From NCBI GenBank assembly GCA_013813825.1, contig JACCRA010000431.1, positions 1 to 6,041 of the forward strand: a DNA stretch of 6,041 nt. Direction: 5' to 3'. The position numbers and the translations under genes were made by a program. Position 1 is the first letter of the stretch. Each line of letters opens with the position of its first letter. This document shows positions 1 to 5,951 of the stretch, in pieces. The DNA comes from Pyrinomonadaceae bacterium. GTDB lineage: Bacteria > Acidobacteriota > Blastocatellia > Pyrinomonadales > Pyrinomonadaceae. The notes beneath the pieces were generated by a model. The model saw only the letters and a program-made list of their open reading frames with translations, was not told the origin of the DNA and did no database searches.

Positions 1-1182
1 GAGCGGATCGTCGAGACGGCGAAACTCGCGCGCCTCGCGCCGGAAGTTTACGTCTATTACGAACTGCTCAAGGCGCTCAGGGAGTACGGCGGCTACCGCG
101 ACGGCGATTGGGACCACCCGCCGCCCGACGGCGACTCAGACACGCTTTACGTCTTCCCCTTCGACTGGCGGCGCGACAACGTCGAGACGGCGCGCGAACT
201 CGTCCGGCGCATCGAGGATTTGAAGCGGAAACTAAATCGCCCCGACTTGCGCTTCAACCTCGTCGCGCATTCAATGGGCGGCCTCGTCGCGCGCTACGCC
301 GCGCGCTACGGCGACGCGGATTTACCGCCCGCCGGACAACCGCCGCAGGTGACGTGGGCGGGCGCGAGCGGCATTAATAAAATTTTCATGTTCGGGACGC
401 CGAACGAAGGCTCGGCCGAGGCGCTCGCCACGTTGCTCGACGGCTATTCGATTCAGGAAGGCTTGCGCCGCCGCCTGCGCCTCTTGAACAAGCTCTCGCG
501 CGAGGACGCCATCACCATCCCCTCGATCTTCCAACTGCTGCCGCACGGCCGCGCGGCGCACTTTCTCGACGAAAACCTGAATGCGCTGGAAATCGATCTC
601 TACGATCCCGAAACGTGGCGGCGTTATGGTTGGTCCCCACTGGTGCAGCCGGACTACCGCGCCCGCTTCGTTCGCGGCGAGATGCGCGACGAGAGCGCCG
701 TGCTCGCGAGCGACGGCCGCGCCGAGACGCTCGACGCCTACCTCGCCGCCGCGCTCGACCGCGCCCGCCGCTTTCACGAATCGCTCGATGTGTTTCCGCC
801 CGCCGGCCAGTCGCCCGTCCCGCTCTACGCCTTCGGCGGCGACTGCGAAGAAACTTTAGCCGCGCCCGTCATTCTCCGCGACGCCAAAAAGAATCGCTGG
901 CTAACGCTCGTCTCCCCGCGCGAACTGCGCGCCCCCGGCGGTCAAAAGTTTTCGCGCAAACAAGTGACCGCCGCGATGTACGAGCCGGGCGATGGCCGCG
1001 TCACCCGCCGCTCGCTGCTCGGCGAAGGACTCGCCGCCACACGCAACAGCGCCCTCATCGACACTCCGCTTCCCATCGCCTATGCTGTCTTCGCCTGCGA
1101 TCTGCACAGCGACTTGCAGAATAACCAGAATCTGCAAGACAACGCGCTGACGGTGCTAGTGAATGAAGTGGTGAAAGAGTAG
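1..1182 (+). CDS. LCAT/lipase-like alpha/beta hydrolase, 5'-truncated by window edge
   Basis: The frame is open from base 1, so the true start lies outside the window; 393 residues are visible. The sequence YVFPFDWRRDN (residues about 50-60), followed by the nucleophile elbow AHSMGG with Ser91 (bases 271-273), is the arrangement of lecithin:cholesterol acyltransferase and related lipases. The likely acid is Asp331 in PGDGRVTRRS, matching the family GDGxVxxxS motif, and the likely base is His369 in CDLHSDLQ, so the Ser-Asp-His triad appears intact. The oxyanion-hole segment and any signal peptide would be in the missing part. Expected activity is acyl-ester hydrolysis or acyl transfer; substrate and location cannot be read. 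The gene is markedly GC-rich, unlike everything downstream. It converges on the minus-strand antitoxin locus, and its stop lies about 26 bases from the end of the toxin remnant. Family assignment is firm, exact function is not. Confidence 0.85.
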   Translation, partial: ERIVETAKLARLAPEVYVYYELLKALREYGGYRDGDWDHPPPDGDSDTLYVFPFDWRRDNVETARELVRRIEDLKRKLNRPDLRFNLVAHSMGGLVARYAARYGDADLPPAGQPPQVTWAGASGINKIFMFGTPNEGSAEALATLLDGYSIQEGLRRRLRLLNKLSREDAITIPSIFQLLPHGRAAHFLDENLNALEIDLYDPETWRRYGWSPLVQPDYRARFVRGEMRDESAVLASDGRAETLDAYLAAALDRARRFHESLDVFPPAGQSPVPLYAFGGDCEETLAAPVILRDAKKNRWLTLVSPRELRAPGGQKFSRKQVTAAMYEPGDGRVTRRSLLGEGLAATRNSALIDTPLPIAYAVFACDLHSDLQNNQNLQDNALTVLVNEVVKE

Positions 1183-1203
1183 AGGGTTGGCAAGAGGGAA
1201 GCT

Positions 1204-1212
1204 ATGAAGGGA
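1204..1212. repeat. 9-bp direct repeat, left copy (TGAAGGGAT)
   Basis: TGAAGGGAT occurs here and again at 5784-5792 in the same orientation. This copy sits at the point where the minus-strand VapC-like remnant stops resembling its family. It could be a target-site duplication, a recombination microhomology, or chance. Confidence 0.4.
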
Positions 1213-1262
1213 TCGTTCAGGATGAATCAGAGAAAAGTGTGCGTATCCAAGAGCAGTCTCAA
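1209..1262 (-). pseudogene. VapC-like PIN-domain toxin remnant, N-terminal fragment only
   Basis: Read on the minus strand from a TTG at 1262-1260, the bases encode L/M-RLLLDTHTFL, then TGA (1229-1227), then FILNDP. This is the start of a PIN-domain ribonuclease toxin, where LLLDTHxFLW is typical and the Asp (codon 1247-1245) is the first metal-binding acidic residue. The TGA stands exactly where the family has Trp (TGG). After NDP the resemblance ends; what follows is 26 bases and then the lipase stop. A full toxin would be about 120-140 residues, so well over 100 are missing. AAGGAG at 1276-1271, inside the end of the antitoxin gene, is the likely old ribosome binding site. The TTG overlaps an in-frame TGA of the antitoxin reading (TTGA), as in coupled antitoxin-toxin pairs. 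No active toxin can be made. Confidence 0.75.
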
Positions 1263-1267
1263 GGCAT

Positions 1268-1495
1268 CTACTCCTTGAAATCTTCTAAATGAGCCTGATC
1301 GTCAGTATGCATAATCAGCTTGCCTCTGGCGCTCCCCGGTTTCCGCGGCTGACGCACGGCGGCGGGAAATTGTCCGATCAGCCGTGCCACGGGGCGCTCA
1401 TTCTGAATGATCAGTACTTCCTTGCCGGGGCCGAGTCTGGCAATCAACTCCGCCAGTCGAGCCTGAGCTACTTCGAGAGTAACTGTTTCTGACAT
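1268..1495 (-). CDS. Phd/YefM-type antitoxin, orphaned
   Basis: A 75-residue protein with the two-part build of Phd/YefM antitoxins. The N-terminal DNA-binding half (residues 1-41, ending in GKEVLIIQNERPVARLIG) has the usual pattern of a short helix and then 'vlIt.ngrPvArL'. The C-terminal half (about 50-75, RKPGSARGKL... HLEDFKE) is the disordered toxin-binding tail. The expected role is to bind a cognate VapC-like toxin and repress its own operon. The start at 1495 is chosen because AGGAGA lies five bases upstream (1506-1501) and the family begins here; an upstream in-frame ATG at 1564 would add 23 unrelated residues. Family tails often end DFKEYM or similar; here TAG replaces the Tyr codon, costing about three residues. 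The partner toxin is a remnant just downstream, so the gene is an orphan that may still act as a repressor or neutralise a related toxin elsewhere. Confidence 0.8.
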   Translation of the reverse strand: MSETVTLEVAQARLAELIARLGPGKEVLIIQNERPVARLIGQFPAAVRQPRKPGSARGKLIMHTDDQAHLEDFKE

Positions 1496-1500
1496 TGCTT

Positions 1501-1506
1501 TCTCCT
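1501..1506 (-). promoter_or_regulatory. Ribosome binding site of the antitoxin gene
   Basis: The minus strand reads AGGAGA, five bases before the ATG at 1495. It decides the start against the longer in-frame reading from 1564. Confidence 0.7.
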
Positions 1507-1570
1507 GATCAAACCGTCGGGCCAGACTGCTCCCTACCCGGCGCTTCCACAAGTTTAGTGACATCGGATG

Positions 1571-1589
1571 AGACCTTACAATATGGTCT
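1571..1589. promoter_or_regulatory. Inverted repeat between WD40-caspase stop and antitoxin
   Basis: AGACC (1571-1575) and GGTCT (1585-1589) form a 5-base inverted repeat around an AT-rich 9-base centre. It lies just past the stop of the WD40-caspase gene and 76 bases upstream of the antitoxin start. It could be a weak hairpin at the end of the large gene or an operator for the autoregulated antitoxin. No T-run follows on the minus strand, so a classical intrinsic terminator is not supported. The arms are short and chance is possible. Confidence 0.25.
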
Positions 1590-1592
1590 TTA

Positions 1593-4500
1593 CTATCTAG
1601 GCAGTGTCGTTGCAGTCTTGGAAACGATTAGCGGCTGGGCTTCTAATTCTCGGCGATAGAAAACGCGCGGTTGCTGTACGCTCCTGCTTTTGGGGCCTTT
1701 GATCTTCTCCTCGCCTTCGACAAAGGCCATATTTAATCCGCGGCCGCGTAATGCGCTGAGCATCAATTCCTCTTGTAGCTTCGGCACGCGCTCTGTCGCA
1801 TAGTTAAGCCATTCGCGTACTAGCACCTCAGCATCTTTGGGATCGTCATCCGCCGCATTCTTCTTCAGCCCTTCCTCAATTAGAGCATAAGTGAGAAAGC
1901 CGTGGCCGAAACGTGCTGCTTCCTGTGCCGCTTGATAACTCTGCGCGGCCGTCAAGATATACATCCCTTTTTCGTAGGCCAACTGCGCCAGCCCTTTTGA
2001 GTTCATCGGCCCGCGGCGCTTCTCCTCCGCCTCTAACGCCTGCCCGGAGTTGCACGCGTCGATGACAAGTAGCAGTTGTCCAGCGTCCATCTTTTCAAAA
2101 GCTTGTGTCAACTCTCGGTCAGAGATGCTGTGCGTCAGGATGTTCCGCAAGCCATCGGCGTCCAACCGTGTGCGGCTGCCGGTGTAGCCGAGGTCGTGCG
2201 GCAGCAGATAGAACTGATTACCGTGCGCCGTGCCGTGCCCGGCGAAGTAGATGATGACCCAATCTTCGGGCTGAATCTGAGAAGCTAACCGCGCGAGCCC
2301 TCGGAGGATATTAGCTTTTGTCGCCTCAGCGTCATAAAGGGCGATAACTTTTGTCTGTTCGTAGCGATGCAGCCCTTCCTGCTGCCGGCGCACTTCGGCG
2401 CTGAAGTCTTGAGCATCAGCCACGGCGTATTTGAGGTCGTACTGTGGATTGGCGTATCTATTGACGCCCACAGCTAAGATGTAGGCAGTGCCTTTACGTC
2501 TGAGGCTGTCTGCGCCGCTGATGACGAGCGTCGCATCTACGCTCTTGACGTTATCTCTGTTGAAGGCATAAGCGGTCAGCCGATTTTCTCCGGCAACAAT
2601 TGGCAGAGTCGCTTCAAGGGTTGCGCCGCTTTTTCCATTTGGCAGATCGCCCTGCCAGACACGAACAAGGGAGCCATTACGAAACAGGCGCACGTCCTGT
2701 GCACCAGCAGTCACGTTGGAGACTGCAATCTTAACGGTTATGCGACGAGTGGTGATTGGTGTCGTAAGGGTCTGCTGACCGGAGAGTGTCAATTGTAAAT
2801 GAGGTAGTCGCCGGTCTTTCTGTGAAATATCCTTGGGCGCTTTGGGTGCTTTGCCCGTCAAGCTGTCGGCGAGCAGCCCGGGATAGTAGAAATCACTGAA
2901 ATATGCTTCAACCGGAGCATAGTCGAAGGTGTTTTGCGGAGCGCGCCAGATCAACTTATTCAACGCTGAGGGTGAACCATCAAAGAGACCATCCGGTGCC
3001 ACGACAGCCCACTCATTCTCGTCAAGCGAGATCAGACTGGCAAGCTCTTCACCGCTATTTGTATCCGCTATTTTAATGGTTCCATCCATGCCACCGCTGG
3101 CGAAAGTCTTATTATCAGGACTAAATGCGACTGAAGTAAAATAATTGGACTGTCTTTCGAGGGAGCTTAGTTGTGCGCTGGTTGCAACGTCCCACAGCTT
3201 AATTGTTTGATTGCTCATGCTGGCAAGCTTCTGACCATCAGAACTGAAGGCGACTGCGAGAATCCTATCGCTGTTCCCCGCGAGTGAGCGCAGGTGCGTG
3301 CCGGTCGCGACATCCCAGAGCTTGATTGTCTGGTCAAAACTGCCGCTCGCCAGCATCTTGCCGTTAGAACTGAATCCGATTGGCCCAATACCGCTTTCGA
3401 GCGAGCTTAGTTGTGCGCCAGTTGAGATGTTCCACAGCTTCACTGTTCCGTCCCTGTCACCACTAGCGAGGGTCTGACCATCAGGACTGAAGGCGACTGA
3501 TGTGGCAGCCCTACTGTGTCCCTTCAGCGATCTTAATAGTTCGCCGGTTGACACGTCCCACAACTTAACCGTGCCAGTGCCAGTGCCGCCATCCGCGCCA
3601 CTCCCGGCGAGGGTTTTGCCATCAGGACTAAATCCTATTGATAAAGTGCCGCCATCATCTCCTTTGAGCGTGTGCAGTTGTGTGCCGGTTGAGACATCCC
3701 ATAGATTTACGGCCTCACCTATACTCGCACTGGCGAGCATCTTACTGTCCGGACTGAAGGCGACTGAATAGTCACTTAGTGTGAATATAACAGTATGATC
3801 AGCATGTCCTTTGAACGAACGCACCTGCATTCCGGTTGAGATATTCCACAACTTAACTGTCCCATCTAAACAAGCACTGGCGAGCATCTTGCCATCAGGA
3901 CTATATGCGACTGCTTCAACGCCGCTAGCGTGTCTTTTAAGTGAACGTAGTCGGGTGCCGGTTGAAGCATCCCATAATTCAACCTCTCCACCGCCCGTGG
4001 TGTTGAAAGTCTTATCTTTAACCTCCGCTGCCATGCCAGCCGTGGCGAGCATCTGACCTTCAGGACCGAACGCCATTGAAAAAATAATCCCCTTGGGTCC
4101 TTGAAACGAACGTCGTTTGACGCCAGTTGAGACCTCCCATAAGTCAACTCTTCCGTCTCGAGTACTGCTAGCGAACGTCTTACCCTCAGGGCTCAACGTG
4201 ATTGCCGAGACCTCCATAGAATTGCTGGCAATTGTCCGTAACTCCGCGCCCGTCGTGACATCCCACAGCTTAACTATGCGATCAGAACTGCTGCTGACGA
4301 GCGTCTGACCATCTGGACTGAATACAACCGAATTGACATCGCTGACATGTCCTTTGTAAAAGCGTACTTGCTTACCTGTCGGAATCTCCCACAGGTTGAG
4401 TCTCCCGCCTGTATTTCCGTTCGCGAGCATCTTACCTTCTGGACTGAATGCGAGTGATAAAACCCGACATCCCAAACATTCTTCGAGCGAGCGCAGGTGT

Positions 4501-4943
4501 GTGCCCGTTTTAGAATCCCATAACTTGATAGTATTTTGACTTCCTGTTGCTATTGTTTGACCATCACCGCTGAAGGCTAGTGATTCAACCCGGTACTTAC
4601 TCACCTCAAGGGAATGTAGTTTTGCGCCAGTCGTGACATCCCACAAGTCAACTTTGCCTTCTCCAGTGCCACTAGCCAACGTCTTACCGTTAGGGCTAAA
4701 GACGATTGCCGACACATCGATACTACTAAGTGTCCGTAACTCCACGCCCGCCGTGACATCCCATAGCTTAAGCTCCAAACTGCTGGCAGCCAGTGTCTTG
4801 CCATCGGGGCTGAGTGCGAGTAGTAGGATCGGGCCGGTATGTCCCGTTTGCACGATCAACTCCGGCTTTTGTGCGAAGATGGTGATAGCAGCAAGGAGGA
4901 GCAGCAAAGAAATACACATTAAGAGTTTGAGGGAGGACTTCAT
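1593..4943 (-). CDS. Exported WD40-repeat caspase-like (peptidase C14) protein
   Basis: 1116 residues. A signal peptide (about 1-24; MKSSLK, a long Leu-rich core, then IFA before Gln25) predicts export. Residues about 34-628 form 14 WD40 blades: thirteen carry LW(D/E/N) at Trp61, 101, 142, 185, 227, 269, 324, 366, 415, 462, 504, 543 and 584, and the fourteenth is degenerate (KIADTNSG). This suits two seven-bladed propellers. Next come WAVVAPDGLFDGS (about 645-657), often seen after WD40 arrays in such proteins, and a beta-rich, Ig-like-looking segment (about 715-810). The caspase-like domain spans about 817-1030: ILAVGVNRY, the catalytic His903 in YFAGHG, YLLPHD, and the catalytic Cys964 in VIDACNSG. 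The dyad is intact, so cysteine peptidase activity is expected; Asp962 hints at basic P1 preference, as in metacaspases. AAGGAG at 4955-4950, six bases before the ATG, supports the start. Substrate and trigger are unknown; the propellers presumably bind protein partners. The antitoxin lies 97 bases downstream and could be co-transcribed. Confidence 0.92.
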   Translation of the reverse strand: MKSSLKLLMCISLLLLLAAITIFAQKPELIVQTGHTGPILLLALSPDGKTLAASSLELKLWDVTAGVELRTLSSIDVSAIVFSPNGKTLASGTGEGKVDLWDVTTGAKLHSLEVSKYRVESLAFSGDGQTIATGSQNTIKLWDSKTGTHLRSLEECLGCRVLSLAFSPEGKMLANGNTGGRLNLWEIPTGKQVRFYKGHVSDVNSVVFSPDGQTLVSSSSDRIVKLWDVTTGAELRTIASNSMEVSAITLSPEGKTFASSTRDGRVDLWEVSTGVKRRSFQGPKGIIFSMAFGPEGQMLATAGMAAEVKDKTFNTTGGGEVELWDASTGTRLRSLKRHASGVEAVAYSPDGKMLASACLDGTVKLWNISTGMQVRSFKGHADHTVIFTLSDYSVAFSPDSKMLASASIGEAVNLWDVSTGTQLHTLKGDDGGTLSIGFSPDGKTLAGSGADGGTGTGTVKLWDVSTGELLRSLKGHSRAATSVAFSPDGQTLASGDRDGTVKLWNISTGAQLSSLESGIGPIGFSSNGKMLASGSFDQTIKLWDVATGTHLRSLAGNSDRILAVAFSSDGQKLASMSNQTIKLWDVATSAQLSSLERQSNYFTSVAFSPDNKTFASGGMDGTIKIADTNSGEELASLISLDENEWAVVAPDGLFDGSPSALNKLIWRAPQNTFDYAPVEAYFSDFYYPGLLADSLTGKAPKAPKDISQKDRRLPHLQLTLSGQQTLTTPITTRRITVKIAVSNVTAGAQDVRLFRNGSLVRVWQGDLPNGKSGATLEATLPIVAGENRLTAYAFNRDNVKSVDATLVISGADSLRRKGTAYILAVGVNRYANPQYDLKYAVADAQDFSAEVRRQQEGLHRYEQTKVIALYDAEATKANILRGLARLASQIQPEDWVIIYFAGHGTAHGNQFYLLPHDLGYTGSRTRLDADGLRNILTHSISDRELTQAFEKMDAGQLLLVIDACNSGQALEAEEKRRGPMNSKGLAQLAYEKGMYILTAAQSYQAAQEAARFGHGFLTYALIEEGLKKNAADDDPKDAEVLVREWLNYATERVPKLQEELMLSALRGRGLNMAFVEGEEKIKGPKSRSVQQPRVFYRRELEAQPLIVSKTATTLPR
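3060..4844 (-). repeat. Tandem WD40-coding repeats, 14 units
   Basis: About 120-130-base units recur within the WD40-caspase gene, visible on the plus strand as diverged copies of words such as 'ccatcaggactgaa' and 'gtgacatcccacag'. The Trp-to-Trp spacing is 39-43 residues in most units. It is 55 before Trp324 (extra AEVKDKTFNTT-type segment), 49 before Trp415 and 47 before Trp462. The units are diverged at DNA level, so the array is old rather than freshly amplified. Confidence 0.85.
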
Positions 4944-5134
4944 CCGAGGCTCCTTAAGCTTTGTCGTTCAGAGGGATTAAATACGTGGTTAGCTCAATCT
5001 GCTGGCGGAAATTTACAGACCTACGACAAGTGTTGATAATTACCGATCAGCAATGCCAATCACTCTCGGGGGCGTAACTTCAAACCGCAGGGTGTTTCAC
5101 CTTACCGCTGTTAGTTTATGACATGGAGAATATT
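4944..5134. other. Divergent intergenic region between two exported-protein genes
   Basis: This gap must hold the 5' signals of both the minus-strand WD40-caspase gene and the plus-strand small secreted protein gene. AAGGAG (minus, 4955-4950) serves the former. I see no convincing -35/-10 pair for either direction. Short symmetric elements are present: TTGTCGT (4961-4967) and its complement ACGACAA (5023-5029), TGAT/ATCA arms within 5034-5049, and a small GGTG-TTT-CACC hairpin (5091-5101) in the probable leader of the plus-strand gene. Each is short enough to be chance. Confidence 0.5.
5125..5128 (+). promoter_or_regulatory. Ribosome binding site of the small secreted protein gene
   Basis: GGAG lies six bases before the ATG at 5135 and overlaps the preceding in-frame ATG at 5123. 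The earlier ATG has no Shine-Dalgarno sequence, so the later start is preferred. Confidence 0.65.
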
Positions 5135-5728
5135 ATGAAATTTTTGAAGAATGCTTTTTGGCCGGTTGTCGGGTGCCTATTGTTATCAGCTTTGGTTTCT
5201 CTCGATGCGAGTGCTCAAACAAAGTCTCAGCAGCATCGAAAGCCATCGGTGAAGGTTGTTAATTGTAAAGACGGTGACTATGGCTGTTTCATCCAAGCCG
5301 CGAATACCTGCCGGAAAGCAAAACTCAGGAGTACTGATTCTAATAATATTGGTTCTCTTATGATAACCGTAACATACTACTCCGAAATCAGGGGCCGACA
5401 AAAAGGCAAATGCACTTTCTATACCAAATTAGAAGAAGAGGATATCAAGTATGACGAAGCACTTATCCGCAGTTTGAAAGAAGAAGGCAAAACGCCACAA
5501 GAAATAGAGCAGGCTGAACTAGACGCAAATAAAGCTGCCGACGAGACAGAAGGCCGGGACGGAGTTTGCTCGTTCACAACCGAAAAGCTTGTAACTTTGC
5601 TTAAGGAGCGGAAAGAGATGAGCAGGTTCGATAGCAAGGATTGGAAAGATTGTCGGGGAACAATGTTCAACAACAGCTTTACTTTGACGGTACCACTTTC
5701 GTCAAAGCCCCCGAAAGAGCAACCATAA
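5135..5728 (+). CDS. Small secreted protein with six mature cysteines, function unknown
   Basis: 197 residues from the start at 5135, chosen for its GGAG site; starting at 5123 would add only MENI. Residues 1-27 are a typical signal peptide (MKFLKNAF, hydrophobic core, cleavage site ASA before Gln28). The mature part has six cysteines (44, 51, 59, 93, 145, 173), an even number compatible with three disulfides outside the cytoplasm. Cys14 lies in the hydrophobic core and does not form a lipobox. An acidic, probably helical stretch (about 98-138, rich in Glu, Lys and Ala) separates two short CTF/CSF segments (Cys93, Cys145). The tail is Pro/Lys-rich. I do not recognise a named domain. The gene is AT-richer than its neighbours and divergent from the exported WD40-caspase gene, so a shared extracytoplasmic role is possible but unproven. 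Being a real gene is well supported by signal peptide, start site and coherent composition. Confidence 0.8.
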   Translation: MKFLKNAFWPVVGCLLLSALVSLDASAQTKSQQHRKPSVKVVNCKDGDYGCFIQAANTCRKAKLRSTDSNNIGSLMITVTYYSEIRGRQKGKCTFYTKLEEEDIKYDEALIRSLKEEGKTPQEIEQAELDANKAADETEGRDGVCSFTTEKLVTLLKERKEMSRFDSKDWKDCRGTMFNNSFTLTVPLSSKPPKEQP

Positions 5729-5735
5729 ATCTGAA

Positions 5736-5773
5736 CGCGCGAGCGCGGATTCAAGTTGTAAGTGCAACTTTGA
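5736..5773 (+). terminator. Two short hairpins after the secreted protein gene, possible terminator
   Basis: Starting eight bases past the stop, CGCGC (5736-5740) pairs with GCGCG (5743-5747). Then TCAAGTTG (5751-5758) pairs with CAACTTTGA (5765-5773) with one bulged T. No T-run follows either, so Rho-independent function is doubtful. The site lies between convergent genes, where a two-way terminator would be sensible. Confidence 0.3.
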
Positions 5774-5779
5774 ACTTGG

Positions 5780-5932
5780 TCAGTGAAGGGATTTAGTCTC
5801 GACTCGATAAAGTTCCGCGAGGTCAGCGTTGAGCATCACTTTCTGATCGCGGATCAGATAAATTCTGTGTTCGATCAGTTCAACCGGCACAAGGAGTTGT
5901 GCGGTCATTGGCACAGTGTTCTTTGTCGGCAT
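5780..5932 (-). pseudogene. ORF6N-domain protein, N-terminal fragment only
   Basis: The minus strand encodes 50 residues from an ATG at 5932 (a second ATG at 5908 is also possible; neither has a clear Shine-Dalgarno site). The part VELIEHRIYLIRDQKVMLNA plus DLAELYRVETKSL matches the start of the ORF6N DNA-binding domain, where 'I..iRGqkVMLD.DLAeLYgVeTK.LNqaVkRN' is usual. The reading stops at TGA straight after TKSLH, where the family continues with NQAVKRN, and no continuation is found in the other frames, so the rest of the domain and the C-terminal region are lost. The conserved Gly of LYGV is Arg here. ORF6N proteins are found in phages and beside type I restriction genes. It lies 19 bases downstream of the stop of the partial gene at the right edge, an operon-like arrangement. 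Confidence 0.7.
5784..5792. repeat. 9-bp direct repeat, right copy (TGAAGGGAT)
   Basis: Identical and co-oriented with 1204-1212. It lies within the codons for the last family-like residues (KSLH) of the ORF6N fragment, at the point where homology ends. Confidence 0.4.
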
Positions 5933-5951
5933 CAAGTTTAAGTTTCTTCGC

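Noticed and set aside
322..777. Minus-strand open frame of about 150 codons inside the lipase gene
   Set aside because: It is an antisense shadow of a GC-rich gene; the plus-strand frame has the catalytic motifs.
1227..1229. TGA recoded as Trp in the toxin
   Set aside because: Trp is TGG in the other genes, TGA is used as a stop at 5780 and 5952, and the toxin is truncated anyway.
1493..1564. Longer antitoxin start at 1564
   Set aside because: The extra 23 residues do not resemble antitoxins, while AGGAGA sits correctly before the ATG at 1495.
3060..4844. Regular repeats suggesting a CRISPR or satellite array
   Set aside because: The periodicity is that of WD40 blades in an open frame; copies are diverged and no spacer structure exists.
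4899..4943. Lipoprotein signal (Cys10) in the WD40-caspase leader
   Set aside because: LLMC lacks the small residue before Cys, and most of the hydrophobic core follows the Cys.
3502..4980. Several plus-strand open frames opposite the WD40 array
   Set aside because: They repeat the same low-complexity words because they are antisense to WD40 repeats; no independent start sites or domains.
5033..5062. TTGATA as a -35 box for the secreted protein gene
   Set aside because: No acceptable -10 hexamer lies at 16-18 bases spacing.
5123..5134. Earlier start (MENI) for the secreted protein
   Set aside because: It has no Shine-Dalgarno site, and its own ATGGAG supplies the site for the ATG at 5135.
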